Of a stretch of 64,000 nt of DNA, positions 40,552-48,803 are shown one piece after another. The notes beneath the pieces were generated by a model. The model had not been told where the DNA came from and made no database searches. It saw only the letters and a program-made list of their open reading frames with translations. The DNA lies in NCBI GenBank assembly GCA_903884655.1, contig CAISFO010000018.1:124001-188000 (forward strand), read 5' to 3'. Positions within the stretch are counted from its first letter, which is position 1; the number at the start of each line of letters is the position of its first letter. The position numbers and the translations under genes are program-made. Source of the stretch: an uncultured Holophagaceae bacterium (lineage in GTDB: Bacteria; Acidobacteriota; Holophagae; Holophagales; Holophagaceae).

Positions 40552-41058
40552 CTAGGCTCGGCCCTTGGCGCGGAGGTAGCGTCGCAGAGCCTCTTCGGTT
40601 TCCGGGAACTTGAGCCCGGCCTTTCTGGACACCAGGATGGATTCCTCCAGCGGCAGCCCCTTGTCCAACACCAGCCAGGTGCAGGCCACAGCGGCGGCGC
40701 GGTTGCCGTCATCGCAGTGGATCAGCACCTTGGCATTCCTGGGCAGGTCCTTCAACAGGGACCTCAAGAAATCGAAGTCGCTGGCCGACGGCGCCCGGGT
40801 GATGGCATAGCGGATGTACTGGACGTCCATTCCCTGCAGGCGGCTCGATTCCTGTTCGCTGTTGAGGGCGGGTTCCCCGTCCCGGCGCAGGTCGATCACC
40901 CGGACGATATGCAGATTCTTGATGGCCGCAAACGTGTCCTCGCGGGGCACGCCGTGCAGCACAAAGACGCCAGGGCGAACCTCCACGGCGTCCGGAATGG
41001 CGGACTCCTGGGCCTGCAGCACCAGGGCCGGAAGCAGGAGAAGCAGCGTCCTTGACAT
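40552..41058 (-). CDS. Exported dual-specificity-phosphatase-like protein (CX5R)
   Basis: A 168-residue protein with signal peptide MSRTLLLLLPALVLQAQESA. The mature part has the DUF442/DSP-like pattern: HGVPREDTFAAIKNLHIVRVIDLRRDGEP, then the catalytic P-loop VLIHCDDGNRAA (Cys-x5-Arg), and a C-terminal helix. The loop lacks the usual second Gly/Ser-Thr, so activity could be phosphatase or sulfurtransferase-like. A periplasmic location is unusual for this family. It is convergent with the NosL-ABC cassette and downstream of the hem genes, with a 145-base gap after hemN. Confidence 0.8.
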   Translation of the reverse strand: MSRTLLLLLPALVLQAQESAIPDAVEVRPGVFVLHGVPREDTFAAIKNLHIVRVIDLRRDGEPALNSEQESSRLQGMDVQYIRYAITRAPSASDFDFLRSLLKDLPRNAKVLIHCDDGNRAAAVACTWLVLDKGLPLEESILVSRKAGLKFPETEEALRRYLRAKGRA

Positions 41059-41202
41059 GGGAACCTCCGCGACATTGCCTGGCGCGCCAGACAGATTCGC
41101 GGAGACCACCGGAGGGGCCTGGGGCTCTGGAGCCCGGACCCCAGCGGGCGGGTCTCCACGCCACCAATGTAGGTCTTCGGGTCAGCTATTCAATGGACAG
41201 CG

Positions 41203-42573
41203 TCACACCGTGCGGGAGAAAGGCGTCTTGGCGCTGAGCTTGGCCAGGTAGGCGTCAAAGGGCTGGACCAGGTTGCGCACGAAGCGCCGCCCCAGCTGGG
41301 TGATGAAGATGCCTTCAGGACGCACCTCCACGGTGCCCTGGGGCACTTCGGCCTCCAGCTGCGTAATGGCATCAGCGAAGAGCGCGGGACCATCCACACC
41401 AAAGCGCTGCTGCAGGTCAGTCCACGTCAGCTCGAAGTGGCCCATGAGGTGATGGATCACCCAGCGGCGCAACTCGTCGTCAGCGGACAGCCGGTGGCCC
41501 TTGTGGATGGCCAGATGACCGTCCCGGATGCTGTGCTCCCATTTGGACAGGATCTTCTCGTTCTGGGCGTAGACGCCGGCCACGTTGGAGATGGCGCTGG
41601 GGCCGAAGCCCAGCAGGTCCGAACCGGCCGCCACCGCATAGCCCATGAAGTTGCGGATGAGGCGGCCCTCCTGCACGGCCTTGGCCATGGGATCGCTGGG
41701 ATGGGCGAAGTGATCCATGCCGATGGGCACGTAGCCGGCCTTCTCGAGGATCTCGTTGGCCAGCAGGAACAGGTCCAGCCTGCCCTCGGGGGAGGGCAGC
41801 GTTTCGGCCGGGATGCTTCTCTGGAAGGGCATGATGCTGGGCAGGTAGGCGAAACCGTAGATGGCCATGCGGTCCGGCGACAGCTCGAGGGTGGATTCCA
41901 GGGTGCGGCGGAAGGTGTCCATGGTCTGGCCTGGAAGGCCATAGACCAGGTCCAGGTTCACGCCTTCGAAACCCAGCTCACGGCACTGGCGCATGGCCGT
42001 GAGTGTGTGGTCCCAGGTCTGGCCGCGGGTGATGAGGGCCTGGACGCCCTCGTCCAGGTCCTGCACGCCGAAGGACACCCGGTTGAAGCCCAGCTCCCGC
42101 AGGGCTGGCAGCTGATCCGGCTCCAGGAAGGTGGGATCCACCTCGATGGCGATCTCGGCACCCGGAAGGAATTCGAAACGGTCCTTGAACAGCTGGAAAG
42201 TGCGCTTCAGATCCGAAGCCGTGAGGTACGTGGGCGTGCCACCGCCCCAGTGCAGCTGCAGCGCTTTGCGTCGGTCCTTCAGGTGCGAACAGACCAGGTC
42301 CAGTTCTTTGGTCACGGCTTCGAGGTAAGCCTCAACGGGATCGTACTGGGGGCTTACCACCACGTTGCAACCGCAGTAGGCACAGCGGCGCGGGCAGAAG
42401 GGGATGTGCAGGTAGAGCGACAGTGCCTCGTCCTTCCGCAGGTCGGCACGGTCCAGCGCCGCCAGCACCTCGGGCTCCGGGAAGTCGTCGGTCCAGGCCG
42501 GAGGCATGGGATAGCCCGTGTAACGAGGTCCGGGTCGGTCATAGCGGCGGATGAGATCGGCGAGCTGGTTCAA
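41203..42573 (-). CDS. hemN: Oxygen-independent coproporphyrinogen III dehydrogenase
   Basis: A radical-SAM enzyme converting coproporphyrinogen III to protoporphyrinogen IX without O2. The 456 residues begin LIRRYDRPGPRYTGYP, which distinguishes true HemN from HemW. The cluster motif is Cys60-x3-Cys64-x2-Cys67-x-Cys69 (CPRRCAYCGC). GGGTPTYL and the C-terminal HemN domain (YAQNEKILSKWEHSI) follow. The start codon is TTG 42573, overlapping the hemE TGA; starting at the first ATG would remove the conserved N-terminus. Last gene of the hem cluster. It implies haem synthesis under anoxic conditions. Confidence 0.96.
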   Translation of the reverse strand: MNQLADLIRRYDRPGPRYTGYPMPPAWTDDFPEPEVLAALDRADLRKDEALSLYLHIPFCPRRCAYCGCNVVVSPQYDPVEAYLEAVTKELDLVCSHLKDRRKALQLHWGGGTPTYLTASDLKRTFQLFKDRFEFLPGAEIAIEVDPTFLEPDQLPALRELGFNRVSFGVQDLDEGVQALITRGQTWDHTLTAMRQCRELGFEGVNLDLVYGLPGQTMDTFRRTLESTLELSPDRMAIYGFAYLPSIMPFQRSIPAETLPSPEGRLDLFLLANEILEKAGYVPIGMDHFAHPSDPMAKAVQEGRLIRNFMGYAVAAGSDLLGFGPSAISNVAGVYAQNEKILSKWEHSIRDGHLAIHKGHRLSADDELRRWVIHHLMGHFELTWTDLQQRFGVDGPALFADAITQLEAEVPQGTVEVRPEGIFITQLGRRFVRNLVQPFDAYLAKLSAKTPFSRTV

Positions 42574-43556
42574 CGTTTCACCTCATCGAGAACGGCTCCG
42601 ACTACGGCTGGATCGGTTTCGGGCACAAGCCCATGGCCGAGGTTGAAGACATGGGGATGGCCCTTCATGGCGTCGACGATGGCCCGGGCCTTCCGCTTGG
42701 CGGTGTCAGCCCCGGCCAGCAGCATGATGGGATCCAGGTTGCCCTGGAGCACCATCTTGGGGAAGCGGCGTCGGGCCTCGACGATGGGCACCTGCCAGGG
42801 CACGGCCAGCCCCTTGCAGGACAGGTCATTGAGGGCATCCGGCAGGTAGCCCGTGCGGGCGAAGAAGAGGGTTGGCGCCGCGGTTACCTGGGATAGGGTG
42901 CGCTCCACGGCGGGCAGCGCGAAGGTCGCGTAGTCGTCCGCATCCAGCTCGCCCGCCCAGGTATCGAAGAGCTGCACTCCCTGGGCGCCCGCTTCGATGT
43001 GCAGGTTTAGCAGGCGGGCGGCGGCGTCCGCCAGCTTGTCCATCCACTTGCGGGCCAGCACCGGCTCCTGGTGGATGAAGGCCTTGGCTTTCGCCCAGTT
43101 CTTGCTGCCCTTGCCTTCGATGCCGTAGGCCAGCAGGGTCCAGGGCGCTCCCGCGAAGCCCAGCATGGTGACCTTCTCCGGGAGGTTCGCCTTCACCTTG
43201 CGGATGGCGGCGCAAACCGGATCGAAGATGGTTTCGTCCAGGGGACGGTTGATGTCGATCTGATCCAGGGTCCTGCCGATGCGCGGCCCACCTTCCGGGA
43301 TGGTCACTTCGCAACCCAGGGCGTCGAGGATCACCAGGATGTCGCTGAAGATGATCGCGCCATCGATCTGGGGGAATCGACGGATGGGCTGCAGGGTGAC
43401 TTCCGCGGCCAGGTCCGAGTCGTTGAGCAACTGCTCGAAAGTGGCCTTGGCCCGGATGGCGCGGTACTCGGGCAGGAATCGCCCTGCCTGGCGCATGAAC
43501 CAGACCGGGGGCTTGTCGAGGGTCTCGCCATTGAGGACGCGGAGAAGGGGCTGCAT
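42570..43556 (-). CDS. hemE: Uroporphyrinogen decarboxylase
   Basis: Decarboxylates the four acetate chains of uroporphyrinogen III to give coproporphyrinogen III. The 328-residue TIM barrel has the signature PPVWFMRQAGRFLPEYRAIR at the N-terminus. Also present are the substrate-binding Asp in IIFSDILV, GFAGAPWTLLAYGIEG, VQLFDTWAG and the C-terminal HVFNLGHGLVPET. ATG 43556 has GGAG about six bases upstream. A frame open to 43967 runs into hemL and is rejected. The TGA overlaps the hemN TTG start. Confidence 0.97.
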   Translation of the reverse strand: MQPLLRVLNGETLDKPPVWFMRQAGRFLPEYRAIRAKATFEQLLNDSDLAAEVTLQPIRRFPQIDGAIIFSDILVILDALGCEVTIPEGGPRIGRTLDQIDINRPLDETIFDPVCAAIRKVKANLPEKVTMLGFAGAPWTLLAYGIEGKGSKNWAKAKAFIHQEPVLARKWMDKLADAAARLLNLHIEAGAQGVQLFDTWAGELDADDYATFALPAVERTLSQVTAAPTLFFARTGYLPDALNDLSCKGLAVPWQVPIVEARRRFPKMVLQGNLDPIMLLAGADTAKRKARAIVDAMKGHPHVFNLGHGLVPETDPAVVGAVLDEVKR

Positions 43557-43581
43557 CGGAACTCCAAAGAGGAAGAAGGTC

Positions 43582-43666
43582 AAACCGCAGATGTCACAGA
43601 TTGCGCAGATAAGAAATGAATAGATCAGCGGGTCAGCATCTGCGTCTTCTGCGCCATCTGCGGTTT
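43582..43666. repeat. Palindromic CGCAGAT-type repeat, copy 1 (hemL-hemE gap)
   Basis: Perfect 12-bp terminal arms AAACCGCAGATG (43582-43593) and CATCTGCGGTTT (43655-43666) extend inward with a few mismatches to about 29 bp, built from repeated CGCAGAT units. The element is 85 bp and fills the gap between the hemL stop, whose TGA it touches, and the hemE ribosome-binding region. It shares TCTGCGCCATCTGCGGTTT with copy 2. Confidence 0.9.
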
Positions 43667-44922
43667 CAAATAAAGTCCTTGGCGACCACTGCCGCGGCCT
43701 GTTTGAAGTGCGCGAGCTCAGGCTCGCCATGAGCGGCACCCAGGAAGGCCACTTCGTAGCCGCTGGGGGGCAGGTAGACGCCCTGGGCGAGCAAGGCCCG
43801 GTGGAGGCGGTTGAAGGTGCGGATGGCTTCGCCTGTGACGCCATCGCTGCGCCGGACGCCGTTCTGGAACAGGGGCCAGAGCAGGCTGCCGTAGCGGGGG
43901 CAGTGCAGGCCCGGGATCGTCTCGAAGGCAGCGGCCCACTGCTCGGCGTTGGCCTCCAGCCCGGCATAGAAGGCCGGCGTCAGCTTCTCCATGGTGGCCA
44001 ATCCCGCCGCCATGGCCACTGGATTGCCGGACAGCGTACCTGCCTGGTAGACCGGGCCATCGGGCGCCACCACGGCCATGATGTCCTTGCGGCCGCCGTA
44101 GAGGCCCACGGGCATGCCACCGCCAATGATCTTGCCGTAGGTGCCCATGTCCGGGGTGATGCCCAGGCGCTCGGCCGCGCCGCCGGGCGCCACCCGGAAC
44201 CCACTGATGACTTCGTCGAAGATGAGAACCACGCCATGCTTCGTGCACAGCTCGCGCAGGCGCTTGAGGAACTCTGGGCGCTGGAGCAGCAGGCCGTTGT
44301 TGGCGGGGATGGGCTCGATGATGGCCGCAGCCAGTTCATTGCCGATCTCGGCGAAGGTCCTCTCCAGGGTCTCCAGGTCATCCAGGGTCACCACCGAGGT
44401 GAGCTCGGCGATGGCCTTGGGCACACCCGCGCTGGTGGGAGCCCCGAAGGTCACCAGGCCTGATCCTGCTTTCACCAGCAGTCCGTCGCTGTGGCCGTGG
44501 TAGCAGCCGTCGAACTTCAGAATGCGATCCCGCCCCGTGAAGCCCCGGGCGGCCCGCAGCGCGGACATGACGGCCTCGGTGCCCGAGGACACGAAGCGCA
44601 TTTTCTCGATGAAGGGGACCATCTCCTTGATCTTGCGGGCCAGGGCCAGTTCCCGGCGGCTGGGGGCGCCGAAGGTGAGGCCCTCCTGCATGGCCTCGGT
44701 GACGGCCGCCAGGATGTCCGGGTGGGCATGACCCAGGATCAGCGGACCCCAGGACATGCAGAGGTCCAGGAAGCGCTGACCATCCTCGTCCTCGAACCAT
44801 GCACCCGAGGCCTTCTTGAAGAATTTCGGCGTACCGCCCACGGCGCGGAAGGCCCGGACTGGGCTGGAAACGCCACCGGGGAAGTGCGTCAGGGCTTCTT
44901 GAAACAAAGTTTCGTTGCTCAT
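43666..44922 (-). CDS. hemL: Glutamate-1-semialdehyde 2,1-aminomutase
   Basis: Converts glutamate-1-semialdehyde to 5-aminolevulinate, a step of the C5 haem pathway. The 418-residue PLP enzyme has FPGGVSSPVRAF, the PLP-phosphate region VSSGTEAVMSALR, the Asp in VVLIFDEVISGFRVA and the PLP Lys264 in TYGKIIGGGMPVG. The C-terminus is slightly short but complete. It lies between two palindromic repeats that separate it from hemB and hemE, yet all genes run the same way, so cotranscription through the repeats is likely. Confidence 0.97.
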   Translation of the reverse strand: MSNETLFQEALTHFPGGVSSPVRAFRAVGGTPKFFKKASGAWFEDEDGQRFLDLCMSWGPLILGHAHPDILAAVTEAMQEGLTFGAPSRRELALARKIKEMVPFIEKMRFVSSGTEAVMSALRAARGFTGRDRILKFDGCYHGHSDGLLVKAGSGLVTFGAPTSAGVPKAIAELTSVVTLDDLETLERTFAEIGNELAAAIIEPIPANNGLLLQRPEFLKRLRELCTKHGVVLIFDEVISGFRVAPGGAAERLGITPDMGTYGKIIGGGMPVGLYGGRKDIMAVVAPDGPVYQAGTLSGNPVAMAAGLATMEKLTPAFYAGLEANAEQWAAAFETIPGLHCPRYGSLLWPLFQNGVRRSDGVTGEAIRTFNRLHRALLAQGVYLPPSGYEVAFLGAAHGEPELAHFKQAAAVVAKDFI

Positions 44923-44940
44923 TCAAAACCTCTAAGAATT

Positions 44941-44996
44941 AACCGCAGATGACGCAGATGGGCTTGTCAGATTCTGTATCTGCGCCATCTGCGGTT
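44941..44996. repeat. Palindromic CGCAGAT-type repeat, copy 2 (hemB-hemL gap)
   Basis: Arms 44941-44959 and 44978-44996 pair over 19 bp with one mismatch (AACCGCAGATG-A-CGCAGAT against its complement) around an 18-base loop. The 56-bp element fills most of the gap between the hemB stop and the hemL start, and would form a strong hairpin in the transcript. It is related to copy 1 near 43582 in sequence and placement. Confidence 0.9.
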
Positions 44997-45002
44997 TCAA
45001 AT

Positions 45003-45980
45003 TCAAGAAATCCAACCCTTCTCCACCGCCTCGCGACCGGCGTAGGTGACGATCATGTCGGCGCCGGCGCGGCGGATGGCAATGAGGTGCTCGAGCATGA
45101 GCTGGTCGCCGTTGACCCAGCCCAGGCGGTCGGCGGCCTTCACGCTGCTGAATTCGCTGGACACGTGGTAGGCGCAGATTGGCGCCAGCTGGGCCTCGCG
45201 CAAACGCCAGATGAGGTCGAGGTTCGGCAGGGCGGGCTTGACCATGAGCATGTCCGCGCCTTCCTTGATGTCGAGCAGGGCATCCCGCAGCCCTTCCCGG
45301 GCATTGCGGGGATCCATCTGGTAGGTCTTGCGGTCGCCGAACTTCGGGCTGCTGTCGGCCGCTTCACGGAAGGGGCCGTAGTAGGCGCCGGCATGCTTGA
45401 TGGCGTAGCTGAGGATGCTGGTCTGGGTGAAGCCGTTCTGGTCGAGAAGGGCCCGGATGGCGGTCACGCGGCCATCCATCATGTCGCTGGGAGCGGCCAC
45501 GTCGGCCCCTGCCTCGGCATGTCGCAGGGCCATCTCCGCCAGGAAGGGGAGGGTCTTGTCGTTCTGGACCACGCCTTCGTCATCGACCAGGCCACAGTGG
45601 CCATGGCTGGTGTACCCGCAGAGGCAGACATCGGTCATGACGATGAGATCGGAACCGAAGGCCTTCTTCAAGGCCTTCACGGCCTGGGGGATGACGCCGT
45701 CGTGATCGCAGCAGGAGGCCCCGTCCGGGCTCTTGGCCTCCGCATCAGGAACACCGAAGAGCAGCACACTGGCTAGGCCGAGCTTGAGATCCTGCTCGAC
45801 CTGCCGAACCGTGTCCTCCACACCAGTCCGCCCGATGCCGGGCAGGCTGGCGATCTCACTGGTGCCGGGATGGGGCTGCACGAAGTAGGGCTGGATGATG
45901 TGGCGCGGGCGAAGGTCGGTTTCGGCCACCAGATTGCGGATGGCGGAGCTGGTGCGGAGGCGGCGGGAGCGGTTCAGCAT
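45003..45980 (-). CDS. hemB: Delta-aminolevulinic acid dehydratase (porphobilinogen synthase)
   Basis: Condenses two 5-aminolevulinate molecules to porphobilinogen. A 325-residue TIM barrel. The zinc site has Cys119, Cys121 and Cys129 (DVCLCGYTSHGHCG), i.e. a Zn-type rather than Mg-only enzyme. The two active-site lysines are Lys195 (SYAIKHAGAYYGPFRE) and Lys248 (MLMVKPA). ATG 45980 overlaps the hemD end by seven bases, and its AGGAGG lies inside hemD. A longer frame from 46037 is entirely within hemD and is rejected. Confidence 0.97.
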   Translation of the reverse strand: MLNRSRRLRTSSAIRNLVAETDLRPRHIIQPYFVQPHPGTSEIASLPGIGRTGVEDTVRQVEQDLKLGLASVLLFGVPDAEAKSPDGASCCDHDGVIPQAVKALKKAFGSDLIVMTDVCLCGYTSHGHCGLVDDEGVVQNDKTLPFLAEMALRHAEAGADVAAPSDMMDGRVTAIRALLDQNGFTQTSILSYAIKHAGAYYGPFREAADSSPKFGDRKTYQMDPRNAREGLRDALLDIKEGADMLMVKPALPNLDLIWRLREAQLAPICAYHVSSEFSSVKAADRLGWVNGDQLMLEHLIAIRRAGADMIVTYAGREAVEKGWIS

Positions 45981-46681
45981 GGGGATTCCTCCTGCTGGGT
46001 CTGTTGGGCAGCCAGGTGCTGGGCGAGCATGGCCCAAAGCAGGCTGGGCTTGGGTTCACAGTGGGCCTGGGCGGGAGCGCCGGCCCTGGCGAAGGCCTCG
46101 GCGGTAGCCTCGCCCCAGGCGAACCGCAGCACATCCTTGGTCATGGGCGCGAGGATCTCGGCCTGCATGGGACTGAGGGCCAGCACGGCTTCCACCTCTG
46201 GCAGGGCGGGCATGGGATCCTTGGCGACTTCGCGGTGCGTGATCCAGGGGTGGATGCGCCAGGGCGTGTTCCGGCAGGCGACCTCGAGGTACTCCCGGCT
46301 GCGTTCCCCCCGGGCCAGCAGGAAGTTGCCGCCCATGGGGTAGTGTGCCTGGATGAGTTCCAGCAGCGCCTCGGCCCGGGCCTCCGTGGGCAGTTGGACG
46401 TCCAGATCCTCCCGCCCCAGGGCATCGGCCGTACCGGCCCCCTGGGCCAGACAAGTCATCCCCTTGGGCAGCAGACTGGATACGACTTTTGCCCCGGAAG
46501 GACTGAGTACTACCAGGGCCTGGACGAGCTCCAGTGGCAGTGGCGGTTCGGCCCCGGTCACATTCAGGGAGGTGAAGGAATAGGGAACGGGCAGCCAGCC
46601 TGCCTTGCGCACGATGCCCGCCAGCGGATGCTGGAGCGGCCGGGCGAGCGCCAGACGGGGCTGGAGGGGTGGGGTGGTCAT
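45974..46681 (-). CDS. hemD: Uroporphyrinogen-III synthase (diverged)
   Basis: A 235-residue protein in the position of hemD: directly after hemC with a 4-base overlap and before hemB. It has a two-lobed alpha/beta pattern typical of HemD: LALARPLQHPLAGIVRKAG, LVVLSPSGAKVVSSLL, then GNFLLARGERSREYLEVAC and ALSPMQAEILAPM. HemD is the least conserved haem enzyme, and the identity rests on these weak blocks plus context. It cyclises hydroxymethylbilane with inversion of ring D. The last codons include the hemB Shine-Dalgarno. Confidence 0.85.
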   Translation of the reverse strand: MTTPPLQPRLALARPLQHPLAGIVRKAGWLPVPYSFTSLNVTGAEPPLPLELVQALVVLSPSGAKVVSSLLPKGMTCLAQGAGTADALGREDLDVQLPTEARAEALLELIQAHYPMGGNFLLARGERSREYLEVACRNTPWRIHPWITHREVAKDPMPALPEVEAVLALSPMQAEILAPMTKDVLRFAWGEATAEAFARAGAPAQAHCEPKPSLLWAMLAQHLAAQQTQQEESPC

Positions 46682-47562
46682 GACAGGCCAATGCCCTTCA
46701 GGACCTGGGCCAGCAGTACCTTGTCATCCGTCCCCTGTGCCTGGGCACGGCGGAGCTCGCCATCGGGCGCATAGGCCGCCTGGAGCAACAGGGTCCCATC
46801 GGCTTGGGGTGTGGCCAGGGCACCCAGGGGCTGCTGGCAGCCACCGCCGATGCCCGCCAGCACCAATCGCTCCAGGGCGACGCAGCGCGCGGTCAGGGGA
46901 TGGTGTAGTTCAGTGAGGGCCTCGATCAGGTCAGGCCGATCCGCCCGGGCCTCGGCGAGCAGGGCACCCTGCCCTGGTGCGGAAGGCAGTTCCTCCGGGC
47001 TGAGCGGCCGAACCGTGAGGCCCGAGAGATCCAGCCCCAGGCGCTTCAAGCCAGCAGCCGCGAGCATGGTGGCGTGCAGCGGCGCCTCCCGCAGCACGCC
47101 ATCCCGCACCCGCTGGAGGCGGGTCTGCACATTGCCGCGGATCCAGGTGAAGCGGGCCTTGGGGAAGAGCTGGCTAAGTACCCGTTCCCGGCGCACGGCG
47201 CTGGTGCCGATGACCAGGTCTTCGGGAGAATCGGGACGCATCACCAGCCAGTCCGAGGGATCTTCGCGCTGGGGGATGCAGGCCGGTACGATGCCCGCGG
47301 GCCGATCCAGGGAGACATCCTTGAGGCTGTGGATGAGGAGATCCGCCTGACCGGCGGCCATGGCCTCTTCGAGTTCCTTGGTGAAGAACCCGCCACCCAC
47401 CTGCTTGTCGAGGGGACCCTGCAGCCACTGGTCCCCGGACGTGGAGAACTTCCGCCAGGACACCTCATAGCCCTTCGACTCCAGGAACCTAACCATGGGT
47501 TCCGCCTGACCCACGGCCAAGGCGGAGCCTCGTGTGGCGACTATGATCTGCTTCACGCTCAT
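46678..47562 (-). CDS. hemC: Porphobilinogen deaminase (hydroxymethylbilane synthase)
   Basis: Polymerises four porphobilinogens to hydroxymethylbilane. The 294 residues begin with VATRGSALAVGQAEPM. The catalytic Asp82 is in IHSLKDVS, the Arg-rich cofactor segment is RRERVLSQLFPKARFTWIRGNVQTRL, and Cys242 in GIGGGCQQPLGA carries the dipyrromethane cofactor. Slightly shorter than E. coli HemC (313). Overlaps hemA by four bases upstream and hemD by four downstream. Confidence 0.97.
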   Translation of the reverse strand: MSVKQIIVATRGSALAVGQAEPMVRFLESKGYEVSWRKFSTSGDQWLQGPLDKQVGGGFFTKELEEAMAAGQADLLIHSLKDVSLDRPAGIVPACIPQREDPSDWLVMRPDSPEDLVIGTSAVRRERVLSQLFPKARFTWIRGNVQTRLQRVRDGVLREAPLHATMLAAAGLKRLGLDLSGLTVRPLSPEELPSAPGQGALLAEARADRPDLIEALTELHHPLTARCVALERLVLAGIGGGCQQPLGALATPQADGTLLLQAAYAPDGELRRAQAQGTDDKVLLAQVLKGIGLS

Positions 47563-48728
47563 GGATTGACCGCCTCTCCGTCGATGTTGGGCATGGGCTT
47601 GGGCTGGGTCTGGACCAGGGCCCGGAAGGCCAGGGTTCGGCCCCGGGCCAGAATCTCCTTGAGTGCCTCCCGCTGGGCTTCATCGAGACCAGCCATGGAA
47701 TCTTCGAGGGTCTTCACTTCCGTCTCCAGGGCTCCCCACGCGGCGTCAAGGCGTTCCTGGGCCGAGACCAGATGACGCTTCCGGGCCCGGGCCAGGGCGC
47801 GGTGGCGCAGCCGCCCGGCCACACCCACCAGGTAGGGTTCCGCCTTGAGGGCCGCCTCGGCCCGCTGCGCCCGGGCCGTGGTCGTCTGGGCCAGGAAAGC
47901 ATTGAGGTCGATCCGGTGAACCCAGGGCAGCTGCTCCAGTCCCGGTTCCGAATCGGGCGGCAGGGCCAGATCAAGGATGCGCAGAATGGGCCGCTTGAGG
48001 GACTGCCAGGCATCCAAGGTGAAGATAGGCTCCGGAGCCGCAGTGGCCGTCACAATTGCGTCGAAACCCTCCGGGTCGTGCTGGAGCCGGACCAGGTCGG
48101 CCACGGCCAGTCCCAGTGGGTCGGCCAGATCATGGGCCCGGCTCAGGGTCCGGTTGGCCACAGCCACCTTGAAGCCCCGCTCGGGCAGCCGTTCGGCCAG
48201 GTACTGGGTCATGGGACCGACGCCGACCAGCACCACCGAGGCGCCCTGGGGCAGCCCTTCGGTCAGGTGCTTCAGGGCGACGGTGGCCACACTGACATTC
48301 CCATCGGCCAGGCCCAGACGGGCCCTCAGCCTCTGACCTTCGCGGATGACATCCTCCAGGGCGGTCTGGGCCTCGTCGCCGGCCACGCCCACTTGCCGGG
48401 CCTGGACCAGAGCGTCCTTCAGCTGCCCAGGAATTTCCCGATCCCCGAGGTTGGCGGATTCCAGTCCTGCCGACATGGCCAGTAAATGGATCCAGGCCTC
48501 CTCTCCTTCATAGCGACGCACGCCAGGTCCCGGCTGGATGGCTTCAGCTTCGCCTCCCCAGACCAGCCAGAGCACCCGTTGACAGGTGGCCAGGTAGACC
48601 AGTTCCCTGGCGCCGGTGCGGAGCTGCCAGTCGCGCAGGTGGGCCGGGAGACCATCCCGCACCACGTACTGGGCCACCAGGTCCAGGTCGTGGACGGGGG
48701 CGTGGAAACTGATGAGGATGGGTTCCAT
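47559..48728 (-). CDS. hemA: Glutamyl-tRNA reductase
   Basis: First committed enzyme of C5 tetrapyrrole synthesis; it reduces Glu-tRNA to glutamate-1-semialdehyde. The catalytic Cys is in LVYLATCQRVLWL. With the start at ATG 48728 it is residue 49, matching Cys50 of E. coli HemA, which is why this start is chosen over 48770 or 48803. The NADPH-binding domain has VVLVGVGPMTQYLAERLPERGF, and the C-terminal dimerisation helices are Arg/Glu rich. The family SxxCNRxE motif reads ATCQRVLW, i.e. diverged. 389 residues. Starts the hem genes downstream of aroC. Confidence 0.92.
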   Translation of the reverse strand: MEPILISFHAPVHDLDLVAQYVVRDGLPAHLRDWQLRTGARELVYLATCQRVLWLVWGGEAEAIQPGPGVRRYEGEEAWIHLLAMSAGLESANLGDREIPGQLKDALVQARQVGVAGDEAQTALEDVIREGQRLRARLGLADGNVSVATVALKHLTEGLPQGASVVLVGVGPMTQYLAERLPERGFKVAVANRTLSRAHDLADPLGLAVADLVRLQHDPEGFDAIVTATAAPEPIFTLDAWQSLKRPILRILDLALPPDSEPGLEQLPWVHRIDLNAFLAQTTTARAQRAEAALKAEPYLVGVAGRLRHRALARARKRHLVSAQERLDAAWGALETEVKTLEDSMAGLDEAQREALKEILARGRTLAFRALVQTQPKPMPNIDGEAVNP

Positions 48729-48803
48729 ATCGGATCTCATGATCGGCAGATCCGGGGTCGGCTCGGTCATCGCTTCGTCATGACCCCGCGAAAGTTGCCG
48801 CAA

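Noticed and set aside
43557..43967. An upstream extension of hemE over the end of hemL
   Set aside because: The conserved HemE N-terminus begins at ATG 43556 with a good ribosome-binding site; the extension is antiparallel noise in hemL.
43582..44996. The repeated AACCGCAGATG/CATCTGCGGTT elements as a CRISPR array
   Set aside because: Only two copies, each a palindrome, separated by a full gene; no regular spacers and no cas genes.
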